This document shows positions 29,772-38,124 of a DNA stretch of 64,000 nt, piece by piece; within the stretch, counting starts at the first letter, position 1; each line of letters opens with the position of its first letter. The position numbers were made by a program, and so were the translations under genes. Source of the stretch: Lactobacillus crispatus (GTDB lineage Bacteria; Bacillota; Bacilli; Lactobacillales; Lactobacillaceae); NCBI RefSeq assembly GCF_018987235.1, contig NZ_CP072197.1, forward strand, positions 1,612,001-1,676,000. Direction: 5' to 3'. A model generated the notes under the pieces. It saw only the letters and a list, made by a program, of their open reading frames with translations. It was not told the DNA's origin and did no database searches.

Positions 29772-30389
29772 ATGTTTGAGATTTTTCTATTCATCAATCC
29801 AATAGGGATTTATTGTTATAACACTGAAAAACAGATTCGTAAAACCGTTGATGAATTAGGGGTCGACGTTTGTTATCACTATATTCCCATTGCAAATGTT
29901 TGTTTAATCAATGATGATGCGATTCGCCGACGCAAAGATGACCAGAAGTTGCCTGATATTAGTAATTTTTCTAGAGCAACTTATGAAGCATTAGAAAATT
30001 ACCACGCGATTAGGCTGGCCTATGGCAACAAAAAAGCCCGTCAATACCTGTATGAATTACAAAAAAACTTGAGCAAAGATGCTTCCGCTTATACACCTGA
30101 GCTGCTTAAGCGGATTGCAAACAAATTACATATCAAGGATGCGGATATTCAGGCAATCAAACAAACTGATTACCTGCGTACTTCTATTGAAGAAGATCAA
30201 AAACTAGCCAACCAATGGAATATTAAAGCTACTCCTACCACCGTTATCTTTAACGAAGACAACGAGCAAAATGGAGTATTGCTAGAGGGACCAATCAATC
30301 AACAGGATTTAGTTAATCTAATGCTTCCAAATTGTCAAAAGTGTTTTTCAGACTATTTACCTGCGGAGCATCATTTACGCCTTATCTAA
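29772..30389 (+). CDS. YjbH/SpxH-like thioredoxin-fold adaptor
   Basis: 205 residues of DsbA-like fold: IFLFINPIGIYCYNTEKQI at the N-terminus, a helical insert, and a cis-proline region KATPTTVIFNEDN near 155. In B. subtilis YjbH delivers Spx to ClpXP. The usual CxxC of the thioredoxin fold is absent (PIGIYC), which fits an adaptor rather than a redox enzyme. The neighbourhood supports this: coiA, mecA and spx follow. The stop codon lies in the loop of its own terminator hairpin. Confidence 0.75.
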   Translation: MFEIFLFINPIGIYCYNTEKQIRKTVDELGVDVCYHYIPIANVCLINDDAIRRRKDDQKLPDISNFSRATYEALENYHAIRLAYGNKKARQYLYELQKNLSKDASAYTPELLKRIANKLHIKDADIQAIKQTDYLRTSIEEDQKLANQWNIKATPTTVIFNEDNEQNGVLLEGPINQQDLVNLMLPNCQKCFSDYLPAEHHLRLI

Positions 30390-30402
30390 AGGCGTTTTAT
30401 TT
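30377..30402 (+). terminator. Terminator overlapping the end of the YjbH-like gene
   Basis: The stem ACGCCTT / AAGGCGT encloses a 5-base loop and is followed by TTTATTTTT. The stop codon TAA lies at the loop/stem edge, an economical arrangement. Confidence 0.75.
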
Positions 30403-31245
30403 TTGCAAAAAATCACTAACCCGATCTCTTTCACCTGGGTTACGCCAAGTAGCAAAAACTTTATCAGGTAAATCATCAAGAGTTAATTTGCGTTCATAAA
30501 GCATCTCTCCTATTTTCAATCCTAACTTTGTTTTTTGCATAATTTGCTGGCGTAAATATTTTCTTTGAGTTGCAATGTTCAAAGAATATTCTTTTTTGAA
30601 TGGCTTAAAGCGCCAAAAATCTTTTATCCCCAATTCATCAAGGAAAAATGATTTACTTTGATAAACCAATTTATTAGCTATCGGTTCTTCTAAAACATTA
30701 TATTTTAAGCAAAAACGATTTCTCTGTGGATTAATTTCTAAATAGTAATTCCCCCAAGCTTTATTTTGTCGAAAGAAAATCAACTGTGTGCGTTTCAATC
30801 GCCGTTTCAAATAGTGTCGCTGCCCCACAATCCAAATATCTTTTACACCAATTTTTTGATAAAGCTGATGCCGATGGTTAAATTCTTGTTGACTCAACGG
30901 CGCACATTGAACTTCAAACGCTAACTTAGCAGTTGCTAAGACATCTGCACGCAATTGTCCTTCAGCTAATGGAATCTCAACTTCTGCCGGAAAACCAGCT
31001 GCCGTCAAAGCTGACTTCAACAGCATTTTCGATTGGTGATGCTCCTCTTTTTCACCCATTAAGTTACTGTACTTCACAAGATGCTTAAAAAAGGCTGCTT
31101 TTTGCTCCGACATAACCAAAATTACTTTTTTATTGCAATGTGGACAGTGATAATTATCACGATTCAATTTCTTTTGCCTTGCATTAACTAAACATGCTTC
31201 GTCAACTGCAAGGACTAATTTCTTATTTAACATGGCTGCATACAT
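30397..31245 (-). CDS. coiA: Competence protein CoiA family
   Basis: CoiA is a nuclease-like protein that promotes recombination of incoming DNA during transformation. A zinc-finger-like pair (CPHC, about residue 35) lies in the N-terminal part. The nuclease core shows LRADVLA followed by AFEVQC near residue 125, a D-x(n)-E-x-Q pattern of restriction-endonuclease-like folds. I start at MYAAMLNKK (282 residues); the open frame allows a GTG three codons earlier. The com-box-like motif ends 17 bases before this ATG. It is convergent with the YjbH-like gene and downstream of mecA. Confidence 0.88.
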   Translation of the reverse strand: MYAAMLNKKLVLAVDEACLVNARQKKLNRDNYHCPHCNKKVILVMSEQKAAFFKHLVKYSNLMGEKEEHHQSKMLLKSALTAAGFPAEVEIPLAEGQLRADVLATAKLAFEVQCAPLSQQEFNHRHQLYQKIGVKDIWIVGQRHYLKRRLKRTQLIFFRQNKAWGNYYLEINPQRNRFCLKYNVLEEPIANKLVYQSKSFFLDELGIKDFWRFKPFKKEYSLNIATQRKYLRQQIMQKTKLGLKIGEMLYERKLTLDDLPDKVFATWRNPGERDRVSDFLQK

Positions 31246-31262
31246 TTTTCTCACCCATGTTT

Positions 31263-31275
31263 TATTACGTAAAAA
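31263..31275 (-). promoter_or_regulatory. com-box-like motif upstream of coiA
   Basis: The minus strand reads TTTTTACGTAATA. Its T run is also the tail of the mecA terminator, so terminator and promoter element overlap. Compare comFA and recA copies at 7767-7779 and 12710-12722. Confidence 0.65.
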
Positions 31276-31306
31276 AGAGACGGAATTTTGTCCCGTCTCT
31301 TTTTCT
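31271..31306 (-). terminator. Terminator after mecA
   Basis: AAAAAGAGACGG pairs with CCGTCTCTTTTT around a 9-base loop. The T run follows on the minus strand. Confidence 0.9.
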
Positions 31307-31316
31307 TTAAAGAATC

Positions 31317-32063
31317 TTAATAATTAGCTGCTTTTAAAAAGTAATGTCGAATCTGGCCTAAAGCATTTTGCATCAATAAGCATTTGCCTGTTTCTTCAAC
31401 TACACGCATCTTATCACTATCGACCTTAAAACCAAATTCGTTGGCTATTGTCCACGCATCTGCTGGTTTAAGCTCCTCATATTCTTCATCAAGAAATGCC
31501 AAATTTAAGAAATATTGTCCATGCAAGTAATACAAGCTAGAAGCTAAATCATTTGCCTTAAGGTTATCAGCTAATTCAATTAGACTACCTAAATCATCAA
31601 AATAGTAAGCCTGAGTCTTGCGCGATCTCCAATCAGTTGGCTCATTGTTTTTATCATCTTGGTTAAAAAAGTTGTGAGTAGCTGGTCCTTGAGGAGCCGA
31701 ATTTGAATTCGTACTCTCCTCATCTAAATCAAAGAAACTTTTTGAATCATCCGAATTCGTTGATGATTGCTCATCCTTAGGAAAGCTATCACCCATTAGT
31801 TTCCTTAAATTCTGTGCATCGTCCGGCTTAACTTTGGTGATCATCAAATCTAATCCCCCATTATTAGGCATTACTTGAAATGATACTGGAGCACCATTGG
31901 CAAATTCATGGTCTTCATCGACCTCATCAAGAATTTTATAGAAGAAGTCTTGAATCTTTTGTCTATTACCTAATAAATCAAGCATTCCCATCCCACGACG
32001 AGCCAATTCAGCTTTATCAATTCGAACTCTGATAGTATTCTTATCAATATGATCTACCTGCAC
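31317..32063 (-). CDS. mecA: Adaptor protein MecA
   Basis: MecA targets proteins such as competence regulators to ClpC(P). Length is 248 residues. The N-terminal domain starts MQVDHIDKNTIRVRIDKAEL, where targets bind. A linker rich in Ser, Asn and Asp (about 93-140) leads to the C-terminal domain (about 150-248) that binds Clp ATPase. The start is GTG with a perfect GGAGGTGA upstream. It sits between spx and coiA, so one regulator of competence lies directly before a competence gene. Confidence 0.95.
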   Translation of the reverse strand: MQVDHIDKNTIRVRIDKAELARRGMGMLDLLGNRQKIQDFFYKILDEVDEDHEFANGAPVSFQVMPNNGGLDLMITKVKPDDAQNLRKLMGDSFPKDEQSSTNSDDSKSFFDLDEESTNSNSAPQGPATHNFFNQDDKNNEPTDWRSRKTQAYYFDDLGSLIELADNLKANDLASSLYYLHGQYFLNLAFLDEEYEELKPADAWTIANEFGFKVDSDKMRVVEETGKCLLMQNALGQIRHYFLKAANY

Positions 32064-32119
32064 AGGATCTCACCTCCATGAATTAATATATCTATTGTAG
32101 CGTATTTTTCGTTTAAAAT

Positions 32120-32159
32120 AAAAGTGTTAGTCTCAACAAAAGCCTTAACTAACACTTTT
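32120..32159 (-). terminator. Terminator after spx
   Basis: The perfect stem AAAAGTGTTAG / CTAACACTTTT with an 18-base loop, T-rich on the minus side, lies 8 bases after the spx stop. Confidence 0.8.
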
Positions 32160-32167
32160 CAATCATT

Positions 32168-32566
32168 TTATAAATCTGCAATCTTTTGTGCTTCAGCCAA
32201 TTCCAACCGACGAACTTTTCGTGGCAAGAATCGACGAATTTCATCTTCATTGTAACCAACTTGAAGTCGACGATCATCCATAATGATTGGTCTTCTTAAC
32301 AAGCTAGGATTCTTTTCTACTAAATCAAGTAACTGATCAATTGATAAATCATCTAAATTGATTCGCAATTGTTGAAAAGTTCTTGAGCGGGTAGAAATGA
32401 TTTCCTCAGTACCATTTTCAGTCATCCGCAAGATCTTTAATAATTCTTTTTTAGTCAATGGTTCAGAAAAAATGTTTCTTTCCTCGAATGGAATATTATG
32501 TTTTTCAAGCCACGCTCTTGCCTTGCGACATGAAGTACAACTAGGAGAGACATATAAATCTACCAT
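32168..32566 (-). CDS. spx: Transcriptional regulator Spx
   Basis: Spx binds the RNA polymerase alpha subunit and redirects transcription under disulfide stress. Length is 132 residues from [19 protein letters not shown] is upstream, so the 14 codons before it in the open frame are not coding. The redox switch CTSC is at residues 10-13. [20 protein letters not shown] (about 92-111) is the conserved ArsC-like block. It has its own promoter (32620-32648). Its likely proteolytic adaptor lies at 29772-30389. Confidence 0.95.
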   Translation of the reverse strand: MVDLYVSPSCTSCRKARAWLEKHNIPFEERNIFSEPLTKKELLKILRMTENGTEEIISTRSRTFQQLRINLDDLSIDQLLDLVEKNPSLLRRPIIMDDRRLQVGYNEDEIRRFLPRKVRRLELAEAQKIADL

Positions 32567-32619
32567 AAAAATCACGCTCCTCAGAACAAATATTTGTATA
32601 CGTTTCATTACTCATAGCT

Positions 32620-32648
32620 AGTATACCATATAAGCTTCTTTTTCGTAA
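32620..32648 (-). promoter_or_regulatory. spx promoter
   Basis: TTACGA, a 17-base spacer and TATACT with an upstream TGG (extended -10), on the minus strand, 53 bases before the ATG. Confidence 0.75.
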
Positions 32649-32751
32649 GTGCTTAATTTATCGTTTACCTCTGCTATTTACTTAATACTAAAGATAAAAC
32701 GTGAATTATTTGTGAAGATTTCGTTCATTTTGTTTAAAATTATTAAAAATA

Positions 32752-32778
32752 AAAAAAGAGACATCACAGTCTCTTTTT
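32752..32778 (-). terminator. Terminator after ptsI
   Basis: The stem AAAAAGAGAC / GTCTCTTTTT with a 6-base loop, T run on the minus strand, lies 12 bases after the ptsI stop. Confidence 0.9.
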
Positions 32779-32789
32779 GCAAATTAAAA

Positions 32790-34523
32790 CTACTTGTTCA
32801 ATTTTTTCATTAAATTATTAACTAATTTTTCGTTGTCTTCAGCAGTTTCTGATACATAACAAGCTTCGTTAGCTAATTTCTTAATGTCAGCAGTGTTCAA
32901 TTTCTTCATTAAGCTTCTGATACGTAAGATTGAAGTTGCACTCATTGAGTATTCATCAAGCCCCATTGAAAGTAAGATTGGGAACATAGTGTTATCACCA
33001 GCAGCTTCACCACACATACCACACCAAATACCGTTTTCATGAGCACCATCAATAGTGTGCTTAATCAAACGAAGTACTGATGGGTTATATGGTTGGTACA
33101 AGTATGACACATTATCATTACCACGGTCAGCAGCCATAGTATATTGAATTAAGTCATTAGTACCAATTGAGAAGAAGTCAACTTCCTTTGCAAATTGATC
33201 AGCTAAAACGGCTGCAGCAGGTACTTCAATCATCATACCGACTTGCAAGTCATCACCAATCTTAACGCCTTCTTTAGCGAGCTTATCTTTTTCTTCAGCT
33301 AAAATTTGCTTAGCTTCACGTAATTCTGCTAAAGTACCGATCATTGGGAACATAATTCCTAATGGACCGTATGCAGATGCACGAAGTAAAGCTCTTAATT
33401 GAGTTCTAAAGATATCCTTGTATTGCATAGAAAGACGGATAGCACGAACACCTAAGAATGGGTTCATTTCTTCTGGAAGATCCCAGTAATCAAGGTGCTT
33501 GTCACCACCGATATCACAGGTTCTGATAATGGTTTGTTTACCATTCATACCTTCAATAACTTCCTTGTAGGCATCAAATTGAGCTTCTTCAGTTGGAAAG
33601 TCACTAGAGTCCATGTACAAGAACTCTGTTCTGTACAAACCAATGGCTTCCGCACCATTATCCTTTACACCTGGCATATCATTAGGTGTACCAATGTTAG
33701 CAGCAATGATAAATTTCTTGCCATCTGCAGTAACTGATGGTTCATTCTTAAGCTTAGCCCATTCTGCCTTTTGCTTAAGGAATGCTTCACTCTTTTGCTT
33801 GTAATCAGCTACTTGAGCGTCACTTGGATCAATAATTGCATCCCCGTCAAGACCATCAGCAATTAACATATCGCCGTTCTTAACATCCTTAGTAATTGAG
33901 TCAGTACCAACAACAGCTGGCAATTCAAGTGAACGAGCCATAATTGCTGAGTGTGCTGTACGACCACCAATATCAGTAACAAAACCCTTAACATACTTTT
34001 TGTTAAGTTGAGCAGTGTCACTTGGAGTTAAGTCGTGAGCTACAACAATTACTTCATGATCGATTGAAGCAGGATTTGGTAATTCCTTACCAAGAAGGTG
34101 AGCCATAATACGCTTTGAAACATCACGTACGTCAGCAGCACGTTCTTGCATGTAAGGATTATCTGTCATCCCTTCAAAAATAGCAATAAACTTCTTAGCA
34201 GTCTCATCAAGAGCAGCTTCTGCGTTGATCTTTGAATCCTTAATTTCATTCTCAATGGCACCAGTAAATTCTGGGTCATTTAAAATCATTAAGTGTGCTT
34301 CAAAAACTTGAGCTTCTTCATCGCCCAAGCTTTCTTTAGCAATATCATGAATCTTTTCAACTTCAGCAGTTGAAGTCTTAATTGCATCGTTGTAACGAGC
34401 TACTTCAGCTTCAACATCAGCAATTGAAGATTTAGAGAATGAAAGATCAGGCTCCACAAGAAGATATGCTGGAGCAATAGCGATACCATCACTTGCAGCA
34501 ATTCCTTTTAAAGTCTTGGTCAT
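32790..34523 (-). CDS. ptsI: PTS enzyme I (phosphoenolpyruvate-protein phosphotransferase)
   Basis: Transfers phosphate from PEP to HPr at the head of all PTS sugar uptake. Length is 577 residues. The phospho-histidine is His191 in [26 protein letters not shown] and the C-terminal [20 protein letters not shown] with MCGEAAGD form the PEP site. Its first base overlaps the last base of ptsH, so the two are tightly coupled. Confidence 0.98.
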   Translation of the reverse strand: MTKTLKGIAASDGIAIAPAYLLVEPDLSFSKSSIADVEAEVARYNDAIKTSTAEVEKIHDIAKESLGDEEAQVFEAHLMILNDPEFTGAIENEIKDSKINAEAALDETAKKFIAIFEGMTDNPYMQERAADVRDVSKRIMAHLLGKELPNPASIDHEVIVVAHDLTPSDTAQLNKKYVKGFVTDIGGRTAHSAIMARSLELPAVVGTDSITKDVKNGDMLIADGLDGDAIIDPSDAQVADYKQKSEAFLKQKAEWAKLKNEPSVTADGKKFIIAANIGTPNDMPGVKDNGAEAIGLYRTEFLYMDSSDFPTEEAQFDAYKEVIEGMNGKQTIIRTCDIGGDKHLDYWDLPEEMNPFLGVRAIRLSMQYKDIFRTQLRALLRASAYGPLGIMFPMIGTLAELREAKQILAEEKDKLAKEGVKIGDDLQVGMMIEVPAAAVLADQFAKEVDFFSIGTNDLIQYTMAADRGNDNVSYLYQPYNPSVLRLIKHTIDGAHENGIWCGMCGEAAGDNTMFPILLSMGLDEYSMSATSILRIRSLMKKLNTADIKKLANEACYVSETAEDNEKLVNNLMKKLNK

Positions 34524-34789
34524 TATTCAGCTAAACCTTCTTTTTTCATAGTGTCGGCAATTGCGTCCAATGCGTCCTTTTCGTCATCACCTTCAGCAGT
34601 GATAGTAACATCAGCATTTTGACCAACACCAAGTGACATAACACCCATGATTGACTTCAAGTTTACTGACTTACCGTTGTATTCCAAGTTAACATCTGAG
34701 CCAAACTTTGAAGCAGCTTGTACTAAAAGAGTAGCTGGACGTGCATGAATACCTGTTTCTGCAATGATATGAAAATCGCGTTTTTCCAT
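34523..34789 (-). CDS. ptsH: Phosphocarrier protein HPr
   Basis: HPr carries phosphate from enzyme I to sugar-specific IIA proteins (via His15) and acts as CcpA co-repressor when phosphorylated on Ser46. Length is 88 residues. His15 is in [10 protein letters not shown] and Ser46 in [19 protein letters not shown] precedes the ATG. The window also encodes HprK, which modifies Ser46. An 18-bp palindrome and then an IS982-type element lie about 90-115 bases upstream. Confidence 0.98.
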   Translation of the reverse strand: MEKRDFHIIAETGIHARPATLLVQAASKFGSDVNLEYNGKSVNLKSIMGVMSLGVGQNADVTITAEGDDEKDALDAIADTMKKEGLAE

Positions 34790-34881
34790 TATAAATATCT
34801 CCTTTAAATTGAAAAATTAAACTGGTAATAAATACCCATTCGAGTATTAGATTATCATGTTTTTACAGATTAGACAACTGC

Positions 34882-34899
34882 AATGTAACAGTTTACATT
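34882..34899. promoter_or_regulatory. 18-bp palindrome upstream of ptsH
   Basis: AATGTAA, four central bases, TTACATT. It lies 93 bases before the ptsH ATG and 4 bases from the IS982 end. The shape is that of a dimeric repressor operator; the binding protein is unknown. A weak -10 (GATAAT) lies between it and the gene. Confidence 0.45.
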
Positions 34900-34903
34900 A
34901 TTT

Positions 34904-35854
34904 ACGCGTGGTGCTAGTTAAATCGTTTTAGTTAATAAAAAAGTCCAATTAGACTAGACTCAAGTTGTAAGTAATTTAAATAGAAAAGAGTCTGATCTAA
35001 TTGAACTATCTCAAGCTTAAGCGTTTTTCTCACCATTTACAAGTTAGTTTTAATCGGTTAAGTGTGATTTGTCGCTCGCTATATAAGCTTTATGCACCTG
35101 ATGGACTTAAAGATCGTAAAAATGTTGATTAGACCAAGCTTCCTGATAGTTCTATCTTAGTGATGCTCATTTGGCAAACTGAAATTGGAATTGAATCTCA
35201 ACGAAGATTCTGTAAATTCTTCGTTGGCTTATCTCATTCTCGTTTTAACCGTCGAGCTCGAATGCTCTTGCCTCTAATTCGTTGTATCCGTCAGGCTTGG
35301 AATCAAGAAGTAAAGACAGCTGGAGAATTTTTGATTATTGATAGTTTCCCAGTGCCAGTTTGCCAGCCTGTTCGCAATTATCGTGTCAAGATCTTTCGGG
35401 GCGTAGCTGATATTGGTTATAAAGCAACCAAGAAAGTCTATTATTATGGCTTCAAGGTCCACGCAATAGTAAGCGATGATGGCTATCTGCTTGACTATGC
35501 AGTTACTAAAGCGTCAGTACATGATGCCAAAGAGACAGTAGAATTGATGATCAATGCTCATCCAGCCAACCATTATCTTTTAGGAGATGAAGGTTATTTA
35601 GGCAAAAATCTAGCTACTAATCTAAAGCGCATGGGATATGTGCTTTGGACGCCATATCGTAAAAATATGCAAGGAGCTAGAAGGCATAATGATCATCAAT
35701 TGATGGCAATTAGAAGAAGCATTGAAAGCGACTTTTCTTTGCTTAGTTATTACAACGCTGAGAATAATCGAGCAAGAAGTCCAGTAGGCTTTCAACAGCG
35801 GCTAGAAATAGCTATTTTAGCTTATAATATGGCATATTGTCTAGAACGATTTAA
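34904..35854 (+). mobile_element. IS982-family element, copy 1 (decayed, right end lost)
   Basis: The left end ACGCGTGGTGCTAGTTAAATCG is shared with copy 2 (57617-58581). The body carries a transposase with a nonsense codon. Homology to copy 2 stops after GATTTAA at about 35854, some 20 bases before the expected end, and IS30 sequence follows. The two copies clearly differ at many bases, so this is an older relative and not a fresh duplicate. Confidence 0.8.
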
Positions 35855-35873
35855 AATTGAAGTGCAACACTAA
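35001..35873 (+). pseudogene. IS982-family transposase, disrupted
   Basis: Read from the TTG that corresponds to the start of copy 2, codon 44 is TAG (35130-35132) where copy 2 has a glutamine codon. Beyond it the frame is open and keeps the DDE-type motifs IIDSFPVPVC, LGDEGYLGK and IRRSIESDFS. The original C-terminus is replaced by a few residues read from IS30 terminal sequence. A shortened product from the ATG at 35160 would lack the N-terminal region, so activity is unlikely. Confidence 0.85.
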
Positions 35874-36985
35874 GTGTTAAACAAAAAGGCCATGAAGACC
35901 TAAACTTGAAGTGACGAAAAATCAAGAAAGGAAGATCTTCATGACCAATTCAAATTCTAGCATTTCTAAGCACTATCATCAATTAACCAGCGTACAACGT
36001 GGACAAATTCAAGCAATGCTGGATTCCGGCATAACTTCCCGTACTGTTATCGCTCAAGAAGTCGGCTGCCATAAGTCGACAATCAGTCGCGAAATCAAAC
36101 GCGGAAGCGTCCTGCAAAGAGACAGCAGCTATTTATTGTATGAGCACTATTACGCTGATACTGCACAGCTTTATTATGAGAAGCGTCGCAAAAACTGCTA
36201 TCAGCGCAATCCATTGAAGCATTATGCTGTCTTTTTGGGGACGCTTTAAAGCTAAATTTGATGCCACCAGCATCGATGAATTCGTTGGTGAATTCAAAAG
36301 GACTATGCCAGGCTACCCTTGTCCCAGCACACCAACCGTCTATCGCTATATTGATCAGGGCTTGCTGGACATAAGCAATATTGATCTGCCTATGAAGCTC
36401 AAAAGACGCAGGAACAAGCGTCATCACAGCCATGGCGGTCACGCTTTGCACAAGAAGCATCTTGGCAATTCCATTGAACAGCGTCCTAAAGAGATTGAAG
36501 ACAGAAAAACGCCGCTGCATTGGGAAGGAGATCTGGTTAAAGGCGTCAGACGCAAGAATCAGCCTGCTTTAATGACTTTGACCGAAAGAACCACACGCTT
36601 TGAAGTAGTTATCAAGATTCCTGACTATCGGGCAAGCACATGCCCAAGGCTGCTTCAAAATGAGATTGACAGACATCCTGCCTGTTTTAAATCGATCACG
36701 TTTGACAATGGCTCTGAGTTTGCGGATATGACCAAGATCAAAGGCTGCCAGATCTACTTCGCCCACCCATATTCTCCATGGGAAAGAGGCACCAATGAGA
36801 ACTGCAATGGACTTCTGCGTCAATTCTTCCCTAAAGGCAAAAGCATGAAAGATAAGTCAGCTGCTTATGTTCAACAGGCAACTGATGCCATTAACCGCAA
36901 ACATCGTCGAATCCTTCAATATCACACAGCAGAAGAACTCTTTAAGCAATATATTTCCTCATAGCCTAACTGTTGCACTTAATTT
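35854..36985 (+). mobile_element. IS30-family element
   Basis: Terminal inverted repeats read AAATTGAAGTGCAACACTAAG on the left and, reverse-complemented, AAATTAAGTGCAACAGTTAG on the right. The transposase lies between them. The right flank is not the missing IS982 end but the tail of another gene, which points to a deletion next to the element. The outermost bases are uncertain by a few positions. Confidence 0.75.
35941..36964 (+). pseudogene. IS30-family transposase, frameshifted
   Basis: The first frame (35941 to about 36220) gives the N-terminal HTH: LTSVQRGQIQAMLDSG and GCHKSTISREIKRG. The catalytic part continues in the +1 frame: HWEGDLVKG (Asp), TFDNGSEF (Asp), ERGTNENCNG (Glu). The switch happens around TTTTTGGGG at about 36232-36240. 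A one-base change in a homopolymer run is the simple explanation. Programmed frameshifting is possible but less likely, as IS30 transposases I know of are read in one frame. AGAAAGGAAGA precedes the start. Confidence 0.85.
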
Positions 36986-36988
36986 GAC

Positions 36989-37165
36989 AATTCAGGTATT
37001 AATTATGATCCTCAGGAGCGCTTCAATGGCAAGAGCGCAGGTAAGGTTAGAAAAGAAGCTAAGAATAATCCAGAGAATATAATTTCATATCCAATAAAAC
37101 AAGATAAACGATATAAAGACTTTTGGAAAAAGATTGATGAAAAGAAAAATCAGCTCGCACAATAG
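36989..37165 (+). pseudogene. 3' remnant of an unidentified gene cut by IS30
   Basis: From the IS30 boundary one frame stays open for 58 codons to a TAG: it begins NSGINYDPQERFNGKSAG and ends DEKKNQLAQ, lysine- and asparagine-rich and hydrophilic. There is no start codon with a ribosome binding site. I do not recognise the family. Its 5' part is absent from the window, so it was probably lost with the right end of the IS982 copy. Confidence 0.5.
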
Positions 37166-37175
37166 CGAACTGATT
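37141..37175 (-). terminator. Terminator of the maltose transport operon
   Basis: On the minus strand AATCAGTTCGC and GCGAGCTGATT form an 11-bp stem with one mismatch, followed by TTTTCTTT. It lies about 90 bases past the malG stop and overlaps the end of the gene remnant. Confidence 0.65.
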
Positions 37176-37264
37176 AATCAAATTAATTTATATATTTAAG
37201 CTGTCTACTTGACACGGTACGGATCAGAAAAGCAAAGCGTTTTTTAGCATAAGCAATATTTGCA

Positions 37265-38122
37265 TTAACCCTTATCGGCACCAGCAGTAATTCCGTTAAC
37301 GTAGAACTTCTGCATGAAAACGAACAAGATAGTAATAGGGATAGCGATGATTACACACCCTGCAACGAATTGAGCGAAGTATGCAGTCGCGTTACCTTTA
37401 GCTGTGTGCACCATGTTATACAAACCATAAGCAACTGTATAAGTCTTAGCATTTCCTGAGGTTGAAAGAATAATACCTGAGAAAATGAAGTCTGTCCATG
37501 GAGCGATGAAGGCAGTCAAAGCAGTATAAACAATCATTGGCTTTGAAAGTGGCAAACCAATATGTAAGAATACTTGCCACTTAGTAGCACCGTCGATTTC
37601 GGCAGCTTCGTCGATTGACCGAGGAATAGTATCAAAGAATCCTTTAGCAACGTAGAAGCCCAAACCGGCACCACCAACATAAACTAGTAACAATCCGAAG
37701 AGGTTTAACATGTTAAGACCCTTCAAGATGTAATACAAAGCGATCATTGACATGAAGCCTGGGAACATTCCCAATACCAATGCGATCTGTAAGAATGGCT
37801 TTCTAAATGCAAAGCGAAGTCGTGACAGAACGTAGGCAACTGAAATAGTTAAGAAAGTTGAAATTACCATTGAAAGCAATGAAATAACTAAAGTATTAAT
37901 GATCCAGTTACCAAATGGATATTGTGGATTAGTAAAAATCCCAATATAGTTCTGCAATGTGAATTTTTCCGGCCAGAAGGTCGAAACGAATCCAGTATCA
38001 TTGAATGAAAAACTTGCTAAGACGATCCAGACAATCGGTAAAATCCATAGAATCGCTAAAACAATTAATAGGATATACCGAAAGATTAATGAGAGCCGTC
38101 TTTGATTTGAATATGACTTCAT
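37265..38122 (-). CDS. malG: Maltodextrin ABC transporter permease MalG
   Basis: 285 residues with six transmembrane helices. The EAA loop that contacts the ATPase reads EAAEIDGATKWQVFLHIGLP (about 191-210). The C-terminus FVNGITAGADKG is typical of MalG. It starts 2 bases after malF stops, as the last gene of the malP-pgmB-malK-malE-malF-malG run. Confidence 0.95.
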   Translation of the reverse strand: MKSYSNQRRLSLIFRYILLIVLAILWILPIVWIVLASFSFNDTGFVSTFWPEKFTLQNYIGIFTNPQYPFGNWIINTLVISLLSMVISTFLTISVAYVLSRLRFAFRKPFLQIALVLGMFPGFMSMIALYYILKGLNMLNLFGLLLVYVGGAGLGFYVAKGFFDTIPRSIDEAAEIDGATKWQVFLHIGLPLSKPMIVYTALTAFIAPWTDFIFSGIILSTSGNAKTYTVAYGLYNMVHTAKGNATAYFAQFVAGCVIIAIPITILFVFMQKFYVNGITAGADKG

Positions 38123-38124
38123 GT

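Noticed and set aside
35160..35873. A functional shortened IS982-type transposase from the ATG at 35160
   Set aside because: It lacks the N-terminal 53 codons present in copy 2, and the element has lost its right end.
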